From contig JAHDVF020001306.1 in NCBI GenBank assembly GCA_022606425.2, positions 94,422-158,421 on the forward strand: a stretch of DNA of 64,000 bases, in the 5' to 3' direction. Position 1 is the stretch's first letter; every line of letters starts with the position of its first letter. The notes below the pieces were generated by a model. The model saw nothing but the letters and a program-made list of their open reading frames with translations, had not been told where the DNA came from and did not search any database. This document shows positions 54,311 to 64,000 of this stretch, piece after piece. The stretch is from Lepidostoma basale (Eukaryota > Arthropoda > Insecta > Trichoptera > Lepidostomatidae). The translations under genes and the position numbers were made by a program.

Positions 54311-55139
54311 TATTCTATTCGTTACGGATGGAATACATTATTTTAATGTTATTTTATGAGAGTATTTATGCGCATACTTAATTCATATACAAACACAATG
54401 TCGGTTACGGGGATAACATAAGAAATAATATGAATACATTACTTGTTTAGATCTAGTAAACTAGATATACATGTTTTGAAATGGCCAAAAATATATCTTA
54501 ATCCGCAACATAACGTGAAATGAATATAACGATGCCATTAGCACCGATAAAAATACCTGTCACGTAAGAAGACTAATAAAATATGATGGGTTTGTAAAAC
54601 ATTACAATTCGTTAATTAATGTAAGGGTGTAAATTTTTATTACTATTAAGATGTTCTGACCTTAATTGTTTTCTTAGTGGTAGCTTTTTACGATTCCTTA
54701 TATTAAAACAATAATTTCATTTCGCCATTTTGTGATAAGAAATGTTTTGTGAATAAATGGTACTATTAACTTAACTACGCTACTTGGTTCATTTATATAC
54801 AAAGCAATTACATTGAGATAAAATGTGGCGCTGTTAAAACTTTAAATGGAAATTGTTTTAAAGTATTTCAAAGTTTTTTTTTGATAATTCAACGAGTGGG
54901 TTCTTTAAAAATAGAATTTTTATGACAACGAGTGAGTGTTGGCACAGTGTTGGCTCAAAAACACGTACTTATTAGTTTATTTTTGATTTATTTAAGGTGT
55001 TAAAACTGTAGAATTCCGTAATGTAGATTTAAAAAAATAATTAAGTATTGTTTGGGCACTTTTGCAATTTGGCAAAAAATTGTCATATTCATTAGCGTAA
55101 TGTGTCAATAGAATAGTCTCTGTAATGCATCCAACAGTT
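54311..55139. other. AT-rich DNA, nothing recognised
   Basis: No supported feature. Confidence 0.4.
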
Positions 55140-55650
55140 AAATAGCTAACTAACTTACTAACCATCACGCCGTCTCCCCGAAGGGGTAGGCAGAAAGGAT
55201 GGACTGCCACACTTTAACCATTGCGGCACTCAATCCTTCTCTTTTCGCCCCGCAAGAGACGCGGTGTGATGGGTTGCGAGCCTCATCGCCACCAATAGGC
55301 CATCTCCCGCGCTTCGATCGTCCAACGTCCACAAAATAAATGTAAAACAAATTATATAAAATACAATGATATAAAATAAAATAAAAATAATATAACAACT
55401 AATGTTCTTTTAGATGGCGCAAATGTTGTAAACTGGACGATCCGGACTTTTGTGTTTATTTAATTTATATTCCACGTATCCACTGATATTTTAAATAACT
55501 GTAATTAGGCACGTTAAACAATCCGACACCAGCAAGAACTTTAAATTATATTGAAGAAATTATTCAAATTGTCATTGCAAAAAATGAAAAATATATTTTA
55601 ACACCTGTCAAAATTCTTTATATCATCGAAAAAACAGTTAAATAATGTTC
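55140..55650 (-). mobile_element. RTE-A-linked short retroelement, copy on minus strand
   Basis: Complete block order on the minus strand: TTTTGACAGGTGTTAAAATA, CTTGCTGGTGTCGGATTGTT, GTCCGGATCGTCCAG, GCGCCATCTAAAAGAACATT, GGTGGCGATGAGGCTCGCAA, CCCATCACACCGCGTCTC. It then ends in the common RTE-A terminus CCCCTTCGGGGAGACGGCGT and GTTA-type units. The 77- and 72-codon minus frames within it are chance. Confidence 0.8.
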
Positions 55651-56864
55651 TAAATCTTTGTTTATTTTGAAATATGTAATGTTTATTTTAATCCTTATTG
55701 TTCGACTAGCTGCATTTGCATTCGAACTGCAGTTACTTTGGCAGCTCATACATATATGAATGAATCTAACAAACTTTTTAAACTTAGTTTTCTACTACTA
55801 AATTAGGCATTATTTTATGATAAACTGGGCCATTATGTCTATAAACGAGCGAAGGAATATTATGACTTCGTCTTTTGCCTCGAGAAATATATATATTTTT
55901 TATAAAACGTGTTACTGTTTAACAAAAAAAAAATGAGCGTATTTTGTTTTAAGGTAAGGTAACGGAAGGTAATAAAGATCTTCTACTTCAAACATTATAT
56001 TAAAACTAACGAGTCTTGCTAGGTAGACAGAGAAATGGAGTAAATTGTGTGATAATGTTATTATGGGATCACTCGAGATTAAACTTGGCAAAGACTAATC
56101 TAATTTTAGTTTCGGTGATCTGTTGTGAGAACTAACTCTGCTCCAATAATACGAACGGTTGGGAACAATTTTCACAAAAATAACACGATGTTTGTAAATA
56201 GCGGACCGATTACAATCCGCTAAGTAGTATTTATAACACGAAAGCTAAGAATAAAAATAAAGAAACTTCTAATGGAAAAAAAGTTTAATTCGTAAGTACA
56301 CTCAAGTTAAAAATAACAAAATTTTTACATTAAACACGAAAAGACATGGAAAGAAAAACATAAACTTTGCAATTACACCCTGTGGGCTTTCGTAACTTTT
56401 AGCAGTGCCTTTATAAAATCTGTATTTATAATGCCGTATTCACGTATAAACAAAATTATTATATTTCTGGAAAAAAGTTGTATTATTGAAAACGTAAATT
56501 TTGTTTGAGCAATAAATATGTATTTTAAATCATTTGAATATATTAAATTAACTAAAAATATATACCTGGAAAAGTATATCACAATGAACGATTCGAATCG
56601 TTAGTAGGTACGTACTTGGGTGAGATTTGTAGTTTCCCCTTGACTGCACAATACTAAAAGCGTATTAATTTTACCCTTAAATGCGTTCGCATTGAATTCG
56701 TCGATTCGAATAAGTTTCCTTAACTCCTTCAGACCTGAATTATTGTTAATGGCCGTTTTTCAACTTTGATAACTGTCACTAAAAAACCGATAATAAATCG
56801 GTTGTTGATAAAAAGAATCATAGAATGTTAATATAATAAAATCTATATCTTTAAATTTCGGTTC
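55651..56864. other. AT-rich DNA, nothing recognised
   Basis: No supported feature over about 1.2 kb. Confidence 0.4.
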
Positions 56865-57385
56865 GTGAGCAGAGAGTTGCCAGTAGGGCAAATTATTTCA
56901 AATAACATAGAATCAAATAATATAGACCTAAAACTGAGAATACTCCTCATCAAGACCTATGTATGGAGTATCTTGATGTACGGCTGCGAGACATGGTGCC
57001 TATCCGAAAGAGATAAACGGAGACTAGAGGCTTTTGAGATGTGGTCCTATACTAGACTATTAGGAATTTCCTGGAGAGACCACATCACGAATGAGGAGGT
57101 TCTTCAAAGAATCGAAGGAGGAAGGCACCTGCTCAGGACCTTGTCCGAAAGGCGTGCAAGATGGATCGGTCATGTAATACGTCAAGCAGGTCTTTTGCAT
57201 GCCATAATGGAGGGTATGATCGAGGGGACAAACTCTAGGGGACGCCCACGCCGAGAGTACCTGGAGGACCTGTTGGTGGACGTACGCTGCTCATCATATG
57301 CAGATCTCAAAAGAGCCGCACAAGACAGGTAAGAATGGAAGAGAAGAACAGAAGAAATTGCTGGAAAACAATCCCAGGATTGAAA
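56865..57385 (+). pseudogene. LINE C-terminal fragment (RRLEAFEMW type)
   Basis: From about 56910: NNIDLKLRILLIKTYVWSIL, MYGCETWCLSERDKRRLEAF, EMWSYTRLLGISWRDHITNE, LRTLSERRARWIGHVIRQAG, LHAIMEGMIEGTNSRGRPRR, EYLEDLLVDVRCSSYADLKR, AAQDR, then TAA where the family continues EWKRRTEEIAG. One stop near the end and truncation before the RT core. The ATG at 56865 precedes the homology. Second copy at 63000-63590. Confidence 0.85.
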
Positions 57386-57965
57386 CTTTCTAACTAACTA
57401 AGGTGACAAATGTTATTTGCATAATTCTGCACAGGGGGTCTGAAGGGGTTAAATAATTCGATTTTTAAAGAAATATAACTAAATTCTTTGAACATCGTAA
57501 CTTAAAGGTTGAAATGACTAATGAAATATGTATATATGTATATGTTTAGATAAATGGGTATGCTCTTTGATACAGACCAAGTTAAAATTCACTTTTAAAA
57601 TTAATAAAACAATTAAAATTGATGTGAGAAGCAAATAATATGGGTCGTAATGATCGGTCTCGGAGTTTTATATTAAGAGTTCACATTTGCTTAAGGTTTT
57701 ATTCAGTTTGACATGAATACGTTTAATATAGATTTTTTAATGCATAAAAAGCTATTTGTTTTTCTTCATAAGTAAAATTATTAAATAAAACATCATCAAT
57801 ATGGAATGCTATAGTGTACACTACTTAATACCTCCAGTTTATTAAAAAAACAAACATAAAAAACACGTTTAATATAACTACCGACTTCATGTACCAATGA
57901 CACGCTTAGTTATATTTTTAAATAAATTAAAAAATTAGTACATACTTGTTCATTTTATCTTATTA
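57386..57965. other. AT-rich DNA, nothing recognised
   Basis: No supported feature. Confidence 0.4.
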
Positions 57966-58615
57966 CTAGCTGACCCGGCGAACTTCGTACCGCCTCAGAA
58001 TCAAAAAATATGTTGTGTTAACTTATTAGTTGAATTAATCTCAGTTATTTATTAAATTAAAATGAATACTCTAAATGAATTAAGTTCAATAAATGTGCAA
58101 AAATCAAAATGAAAAGTATTTGAATTACACTGATGTGAATGTAATTCACATGGCAGCAAGAGGTTTGCTTTATTGAAGCAAATCAAAATGATTCGCGAAG
58201 CATTGTAGCACTACTTTCTGTTAAACTATTATATTTGCTGGATGGGATGCAATCGGCTCGATTCTTTTTCAATGTTTTAATAGTTATTATGCTATCCAGG
58301 ACGGTGACAAATCTAACAAATCAAAGATCATCAAAATCGGTCCAGCCGTTCTTGAGTTATAAATGCTGTAACTAACACGACTTTGTTTGATAGATCAGCA
58401 ATTATCGAAAAAGCCGCTCCATACAATATGTATGAGAAAATGAATTTTCTTCATAATTTTTTTTGTGAATTTTTCCGAGGTTTTAATTCCGTCTGTTATT
58501 CGGGACGGAAGAAAATCTAACAAATCAAAGATCACCAAAATCGGTCAAGCCGTTCTTGAGTTATAAATGGTGTAACTAACATGACTTTGTTTTATATATA
58601 CGAGTATACATAGGT
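57966..58615 (+). repeat. Dispersed repeat Y with internal duplication
   Basis: Starts ACTAGCTGACCCGGCGAACT TCGTACCGCC. The block ACAAATCAAAGATCAYCAAA ATCGGTCMAGCCGTTCTTGA GTTATAAATG is present twice (58315-58368 and 58515-58569), each followed by TGTAACTAACAYGACTTTG. Familiar insect interspersed repeat of unsettled class; ends near TATATATACGAGTATA. Confidence 0.6.
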
Positions 58616-59063
58616 AACGAGTAACACTTGGGTAACTGCTTTTTTGCAAGCATTGTGTAACATACGTAGAGGTTATGCGCGCGAAGGAGGTTATTCAAAT
58701 ATCACTAAGTGTAAAAAATCCCAAGTGGACACACAAATTAACTCGAGTCAAATTATTTCTTTTATCATAGATAAAACAAAGATGTGAACATTTTATGTGA
58801 TACTTTGAAATTATAGGCTTTTATATGAAATATAGTACATAAACGTACGTGGTTCTCATCACGTCACTATTCTTGAAAGTTGAGTTAAAATTACGGAATC
58901 GACATGGTGTCCTTAAATATTACAAGAAGTTTTTGCCTCTACTAATACTTGTTTCATCTGCAACCGAATGTATTGTTTGTTATTTTTATACAATAATGAA
59001 AATGCAACATTCCACAGAGTATGAAAATGACACATATTCCTCTTTTTATTATTATTTTTAACA
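58616..59063. other. AT-rich DNA, nothing recognised
   Basis: The left terminal inverted repeat expected for the neighbouring Tigger-like element was sought here and not found. Confidence 0.4.
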
Positions 59064-59616
59064 GTATGAAGGAGACATCGCGGAAACAATAGCTCAAATT
59101 TCAATATGTGCTGCTTGCGACGAAGAAGATGTATCTGAGTGGTAAAATTGCGATGCAAACACTCCTGGATTTAAAATTTTGAATGATGAGGAAATAATTA
59201 AAGAAATATCTGCCTCTGAGGAACACGATCAAGAAGACGAAGAAGAGATTTGCGAGGAGGGAGATATTGGTCCTACACATTCTGAAGTTTTTCATTGTTT
59301 AGATGTTGCCATGAACTGGTTTGAGAATCAAGAAGAGTGTAATTCAGGACAACATATTATATATGTCTTAAAAGTATTCGCGATTTGGCAGCTTCAAAAA
59401 GAAAAGCTAGCTTTATGCAGAAATCGATAATTGATTTTTTTAATAAAAAATATTTTACAATAAAGCTATTTATAAATCTAAATAAATAAAAACTGTTCAT
59501 ACTGAATATACCTACTTGTCTTTTTCTGTCAATTATACTTTTTTTCTATTATCCGGATTTGCCCTTATCCGGACTACCTTCATGCCCGATTAGTCCGGAT
59601 AATCGAGGTTCCACAG
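59064..59616 (+). pseudogene. Tigger/pogo transposase C-terminus and 3' TIR
   Basis: Frame: DIAETIAQISICAACDEEDV, SEW (stop TAA) NCDANTPGFKILNDEEIIKEI, then an acidic run EEHDQEDEEEICEEGD, HSEVFHCLDVAMNWFENQEE, and LKVFAIWQLQKEKLAL to TAA at 59428-59430. The order 'W…CDAxxPGxxILNDEEI…acidic…HSEAxxxLExAxxWxExQxE' is the C-terminus of pogo/Tigger-type transposases. 59580-59616 reads, on the minus strand, CTGTGGAACCTCGATTATCC GGACTA, the Tigger-type TIR, followed outside by TA. DDE catalytic residues and the left end are gone. Confidence 0.8.
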
Positions 59617-59677
59617 TATAACATTTTAACGTTTTATAAAGCTTTTTATGTAATTATATAATAACAGATAATCGATA

Positions 59678-59880
59678 GATACGACTGCCACACCGAAAGT
59701 CCTGGGTTAGATTCCCGGCGATGGCAGTGTGATAGTCACACTGTCTTTGGTCTGGTGTAGAATTCACGTGACAATAAAATGGCGATTGATTAGCTTACTA
59801 TCACATTTCATGAGAATCAATAGTTTAAATGTTGTATACGGAAATTGATTTGAAATATCCTGCCGTATACAAATGTGAAA
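59678..59880 (+). mobile_element. tRNA-derived SINE lacking its A box
   Basis: Starts at GACTGCCACACCGAAAGTCC, B box GGGTTAGATTCCCGG, GATGGCAGTGTGATAGTCAC, TCTTTGGTCTGGTGTAGAAT, ATAAAATGGCGATTGATTAG, ends ATATCCTGCCGTATACAAAT. The 5' ~30 bp with the A box are missing. Confidence 0.78.
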
Positions 59881-60359
59881 AGCAACGGGAAACTACCACA
59901 AGAGGCCGAAGTGGCATCCCAAGAGCCAGCAAAAAATGTTACACCTTGCCGCAAACCAATCCCTTGAATTAAAACTGGCGAAGTGACAATTGATAACGTA
60001 AGCGCAATTGACCAGTACTATGTGTATTTTGTTTTTCTTTTTAGTTATGTCCAAATAAACATATGTGATTTTTTGCTAACTGATACTGTACACATTTTAT
60101 TTTCGCCACTTTAATATCTGTATTTAGATAATAAATACTGGGTTCGAATTTTGGGCATTCCTCCGTTAGGTAAAATGGAGGAACACCGTATCATTGTACC
60201 TGTGTACACTGAGGAATCGATTAAAATAAATATTAAATATTTACTGTGCACAGAAAAAAAGTATTAATTAAAATCGCAGATAAATCACAAATACAATCAA
60301 ACGTATTCAAATTTGCTGCATTTTCGAGTATTAAAGCGTTAAAAGTTGAGTTTATTACT

Positions 60360-60364
<5 letters not shown>
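59881..60364. other. Unassigned DNA
   Basis: No supported feature. Confidence 0.4.
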
Positions 60365-60419
<55 letters not shown>

Positions 60420-60425
60420 ACACAC
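60365..60425. repeat. (CA)n microsatellite
   Basis: About 27 AC units, slightly broken at the right end. Frames through it are artefacts. Confidence 0.97.
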
Positions 60426-60800
60426 ATACACTCGTTATTTATATATTCGTAAGTGCAAGAGAGATAAAGTTATGTGATATTGTGCGCAAATCTTGCGTCA
60501 TTTATACTAAATACTTGTCTTGGAAATATACTAATACATTTTGTCTCAAAAACAGTCAATATTTTATTCAAGATGTGCATTAAAAAATATTTTTTAAATA
60601 TGCAAATTTAAACTTATAATTTTCGTGAACAGACAAGAAGTGTTTTCTGGATATATATTGTAAAAAAGTATTGTCGACATCACATATTTACCGATATTTA
60701 CAATTCATGCATGTACCGTATTTCACATTTACTAAATAAACGTAAATAATTCATTCTTCCGTGAACACCACTATTGACTACTCGCACCCTTTGTTTTTTA
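60426..60800. other. AT-rich DNA, nothing recognised
   Basis: No supported feature. Confidence 0.4.
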
Positions 60801-61435
60801 GAACTAACTAATTTCGGTCCCACCGGAGTTTCTTCAGAGTAACAAAACAACTATTTGTTTTATTGTTCTGACGAAGGTCCCGTGAAATCGAAACCTATCG
60901 GCACTAAAAAAGCAAATATAAACTAACTAACTAACCATCACGCCTTCTCTCCGAAGGGGTAGGCGGAGCGAATGGATCACCACACTATTCTTTCGGGGCA
61001 TACTTCTCTCGATCCTCAACATTCATATATTGTGTCATGCATGCACGTCAATTTCTCTGATTCCTCATGTGGCTGACATTCAATATTTGATCGTGCCACG
61101 TTTTCGCAGGTTTTCCTCTATTACTAGTTCCGTTTATATTATTTATAAATATATTTTTTACCATTTTTTCTTCATTCATTATTTTCATGTGTCGAAACCA
61201 TTTGAATGATCCTTTTATTATATTGTTCTCAACACTTTCATTCGCACTTCATTCACTTATTTTATTTTTATTTGACACGCTACCATACACAGATTTTCAA
61301 TAGATTCGTCTAAGAGATCTCATTTCTACTGCATTTATTCTATTTTCATCCTTCTTTTGTTGGATCCATGCTTCACTTCCAAACATACTAAAACAAATAT
61401 AATGGTGTCAAAACAAACAACGTAACTGTTTTAAT
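60801..61435. repeat. Hammerhead-like foldback, family B, with RTE-A in its flank
   Basis: The minus motif (60805-60836) is CTGAAGA, A, ACTCC…GGACC, GAAA, TTAGTT. The plus motif (60868-60899) is CTGACGA, A, GGTCC…AATC, GAAA, CCTATC. Both keep complete CTGANGA and GAAA boxes, but stem II is poorly paired. The plus flank is cut by RTE-A (60922-61393) and resumes ATGGTGTCAAAACAAACAAC, comparable to AAGTGGTGTAAAAACACAA elsewhere. Confidence 0.6.
60922..61393 (-). pseudogene. RTE-A copy inserted in a hammerhead element
   Basis: Minus strand from the GTTA tail through TCTCCGAAGGGGTAGGCGGA, RNxRACMTQ, GRPRK, HMKxMNEEKMVKN, RSLRR and up to AAGCATGGATCCAACAAAAG. CAAATATAA repeats at 60913-60921 and 61394-61402. 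Stops and indels throughout. Confidence 0.72.
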
Positions 61436-62009
61436 TCATTTTTAGTGAATTATTTATTCTTGTATTGTAATATATATTTTAATAATGATGCTCTCAGCTA
61501 CACTATCACAAATGTTTTTCATGTTTCCAAAATAATAACGGGATAGAGATGAATTTTCAAAAACATCATACGCAAAATGTTTCTAGGTGTCGTGCTCGTC
61601 TTATAAACGAATGATTTATTTTTGAACAATAGAAACAAAAGGGACTTAATTAATTGAAATGAAGTGAGCACATAAAACAAGATAATACGACTACAGAACA
61701 AAGAAGCGTTAACACGAATGATGTTATTACGTTGACTTGGCTGAATTATGTATTTGGCTTATCGCCACAAACAAGCGCCGAATGTATTTCAATTAAACGA
61801 TTATTAAAACATTGTAAACCGGACTTGTTCAAGATGCAATAGTTTGAAATTACTACCAAATTCTACCGATTTTTTAAGGGACATTCCTTTCAACGAAATC
61901 CATTGAAGTTATTTAAATTAATTGTTTTAGAGGTTCTAATGTTATGAGAAAGATCTACAAAATTATCAAATGATTTTACTGAAATCTCTTTATGGAAGTT
62001 CATTTTAAA
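61436..62009. other. AT-rich DNA, nothing recognised
   Basis: No supported feature. Confidence 0.4.
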
Positions 62010-62207
62010 TAATAATTAAATAAAACGATGTTTTTTTCACTACTTCCACTTTTGTCTTTATTTCGACAGCGACTTGTTTCGTCAGGCTCGCTGGCTCGCT
62101 GGCTGACCAGTATGTCTATGCCAGCGAGCCTGGCGAAACCGGTCGCTGTCGAAATAAAGACAAAAGTGGAATTAGTTGAAAAACATCGCTTTATTTAATT
62201 ATTATAT
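62010..62207. repeat. Hammerhead-like foldback, family C
   Basis: Arms of ~85 bp: AATAATTAAATAAAACGATG, CACTTTTGTCTTTATTTCGA CAGCGAC and their complements. The plus motif (62113-62144) has a lost first box, then T, GCCAG/CTGGC with loop CGAGC, GAAA, CCGGTC. The minus arm has CCTGACGAAACAAGTCG, with stem II rearranged into repeated GCCAGCGA words. Close relative of 43295-43327. Confidence 0.7.
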
Positions 62208-62999
62208 ACAATAATATTATAATGATTTAAATCATGAACCTCTTCGAACTCTTAAAAAATATGACGTTTGATCACAAGTAATTCTAAGAACAATATTTAA
62301 TCGTAAATATTGCATCTTTAGATAGCTCGCTCGCTTTAGCGACAAGTTAAAAAAATGTCGTTAACCTTAACATAGGACCCTTCATAATGTAGTCAATGTC
62401 AAATTAGGCTAGACCTTGGTCTGGAAAGGGTTAATTTTGGTCTTTTATTTGCAACAATGAAAATCATTAACCTAGAATCTGATTTGAAATCTAATCAGCG
62501 AAAGCTTTTGTTTCGAATATTCAATTTGAGGATTCCGAAATAATATTTGTTTTGAACGACCGCACGAGTAATCTTAATGATTCTGGAGTACTTAAATACC
62601 TACGTGCTCATACTAATATGTACATAATATCATCAAATCAAATAATCTGAATTTCCGCAAAATCGTGATGACATTTTTTAACACCGTTTACCTACATTTT
62701 TAGATGTTTGAGTAACGTAAATGAAAAATTAAATGGAAAGGAAAAGCGTTAAATATTACCTTAGGATTAAAAGATGGATCGTTCCGATGACATTAAGAAA
62801 CTTAATATAAAAGTTAATACAATAATAAATATCGGTTACATTAAACTATTTTATGATTATTTCGAAAAGATTATTTTATTTCTACATCGATATTAAAATA
62901 TAAGTTAATAGTTTTATATAAGGAAACATAGATTTCATAAATGAATCCAATTTTATCATAAAATTTTGATAAGTGAACAAATTTTAGTAAACTCTCTCT
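62208..62999. other. AT-rich DNA, nothing recognised
   Basis: No supported feature. Confidence 0.4.
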
Positions 63000-63590
63000 C
63001 TCCGGTCTCAATCTAGCGATCGGTCTGCAGCAAGGCGACACTTCTCCTCTTCCACTCCGCTCGATCCTCGGCGACTCTCTTCAACTCAGCATAAGAGGTG
63101 CAGCCCATATCTCGGTAAATCTGGTCTAGGTACTCTTGGCGAGGTCGTCCTCTGCAAATCGATCCCTAGACCATCTCCTCCAACACATTATGCAGGAAAC
63201 ATTCGTGTCGCAACACATGACCAATCCATCTTGCGCGCCTCTCCGCTATGGTGTTCAACACGTGCCTACTCTCTTCAACTCTGCTGAGAACTTCTTCATT
63301 TGTAATGTGGTCCCTCCATGAAACATGGGCAACTCGTCGGTAGGTCCACATCTCAAATGCCTCCAGCCTTTTTCGCTCTTTTTCGCCCAGGCACCATGTC
63401 TCGCAGCCGTACAGTAAAATACTCCACACCCATGTTTTTAAAAGTTGTTTTCAGAGGTTCCGGTCTATATTGTTGGACTCGAATATTTTAGACTTTTTAT
63501 TGAAGGCAAGTTTAGCCTGGTGGATACGACTATCGACGTCTTTCTTGGATCGACCATCCCATGTAATACTGCTCTCCAGGTAAACAAAAT
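63000..63590 (-). pseudogene. LINE C-terminal fragment (RRLEAFEMW type), longer copy
   Basis: Minus strand: YLESSITWDGRSKKDVDSRI, HQAKLAFNKKSKIFESNNID, (stop) KQLLKTWVWSILLYGCETW, CLGEKERKRLEAFEMWTYRR, SWRDHITNEEVLSRVEESRH, IAERRARWIGHVLRHECFLH. A frameshift follows near 63165, then YGLHLLC(stop)VEESRRGSSG at the end. Compared with 56865-57385 it extends further upstream toward the RT. It ends at AGAGAGAGAG near 63000. Confidence 0.82.
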
Positions 63591-64000
63591 ATATTTATTT
63601 TAAATGTCAAAAAGTGTTCACTGTTTCCTTAATACAATTAGGTTTAAAATATTCATATAATGACCAAAAAAATATATCACGTAGAAAAAAGCTAATCAAA
63701 CAATAATTGTATGTTATTAATAATAATTACATATTCAGTTGCATTGTGATAAACTTGATAAACAATCATAATACCGTCTGTATCGCCGTGGGAACATTTT
63801 ATAGACAAAGGAAAACCCTCAGTGTTTGCTGTTGATAAGGGAAATCGATTATGTTTAGAATTTAATAAATAATTCTTTGTTGTACATTACCTGTTTATTT
63901 GCACACTAAATCAATATTTACAAAATCAGACAGCTGTCTGGATATGTTCACGATTTATATTATATTATATATATTAAAGGGTTATTCATTAAGTGCGCTC
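63591..64000. other. AT-rich DNA, nothing recognised
   Basis: No supported feature to the window edge. Confidence 0.4.

Noticed and set aside
60233..60452. HTHTHT and VCVCVC frames
   Set aside because: Products of the (CA)n microsatellite.

Overview
This is an AT-rich, repeat-saturated stretch of an animal genome with no convincing host gene. An insect is indicated, most probably a moth or butterfly. The evidence is the style of the non-LTR retrotransposon C-termini (for example ...SAYPFGETA, and GHVARS.DEKWTRRLLTW), a D,D34D mariner, and tRNA-type SINEs. The order is an inference from remembered family resemblance and could not be checked by search. Every long reading frame that I can interpret is the 3' end of a decayed retrotransposon, a DNA-transposon remnant, a microsatellite, or a shadow of one of these.

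The mobile content falls into layers. (1) Many 5'-truncated LINE tails. The commonest, called RTE-A here, ends in SAYP.GETA, a stop codon and a (GTTA)n tail, and lies at about 1.6, 5.8, 10.5, 12.9, 14.8-15.7, 41.8, 44.6, 51.0-51.8, 52.5 and 60.9 kb. Two copies keep reverse transcriptase active-site motifs (YADD at 15.62 kb in RTE-A, FADD at 32.06 kb in another family). (2) A short non-coding retroelement that shares the last ~60 bp and the (GTTA)n tail of RTE-A (23.1, 35.9, 40.5, 44.1, 49.5 and 55.1 kb), so it is probably mobilised by it. (3) tRNA-derived SINEs with A and B boxes (8.5, 13.7, 21.6, 24.2 and 59.7 kb). (4) DNA transposons and MITEs: a nearly intact mariner with a TA duplication (19775-21060), hAT-type elements (0.4, 5.6, 12.3, 18.7 and 41.6 kb), TTAA-flanked piggyBac-type MITEs (3.7, 13.7 and 39.4 kb), and a Tigger/pogo 3' end (59.1-59.6 kb).

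The most interesting layer is a set of at least twenty short motifs shaped like type I hammerhead ribozymes: CTGANGA, one extra base, a 4-6 bp stem II, GAAA, then a tiny self-complementary stem III (ACAGCTGT, ACCGGT or ACATGT) ending at the expected cleavage base. They sit in at least four families of short dispersed elements, often as inverted (foldback) pairs and once as a direct tandem pair 271 bp apart. Two elements are bounded by 14-bp target-site duplications (51324-51522 and 53315-53592), which argues for retrotransposition. This resembles the hammerheads known in Penelope-like elements and animal retrozymes, but no reverse transcriptase or GIY-YIG gene for them is present here.

Nested insertions give relative ages: a SINE piece inside a TTAA MITE inside an older SINE (13.7-14.3 kb), RTE-A inside hAT elements (5.6 and 41.6 kb), a LINE inside a hammerhead element (29.3-30.1 kb), a hammerhead element inside RTE-A (51.3 kb), and RTE-A inside a hammerhead element (60.9 kb). 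Stretches not listed as elements are AT-rich and show no coding or structural signal that I can defend.
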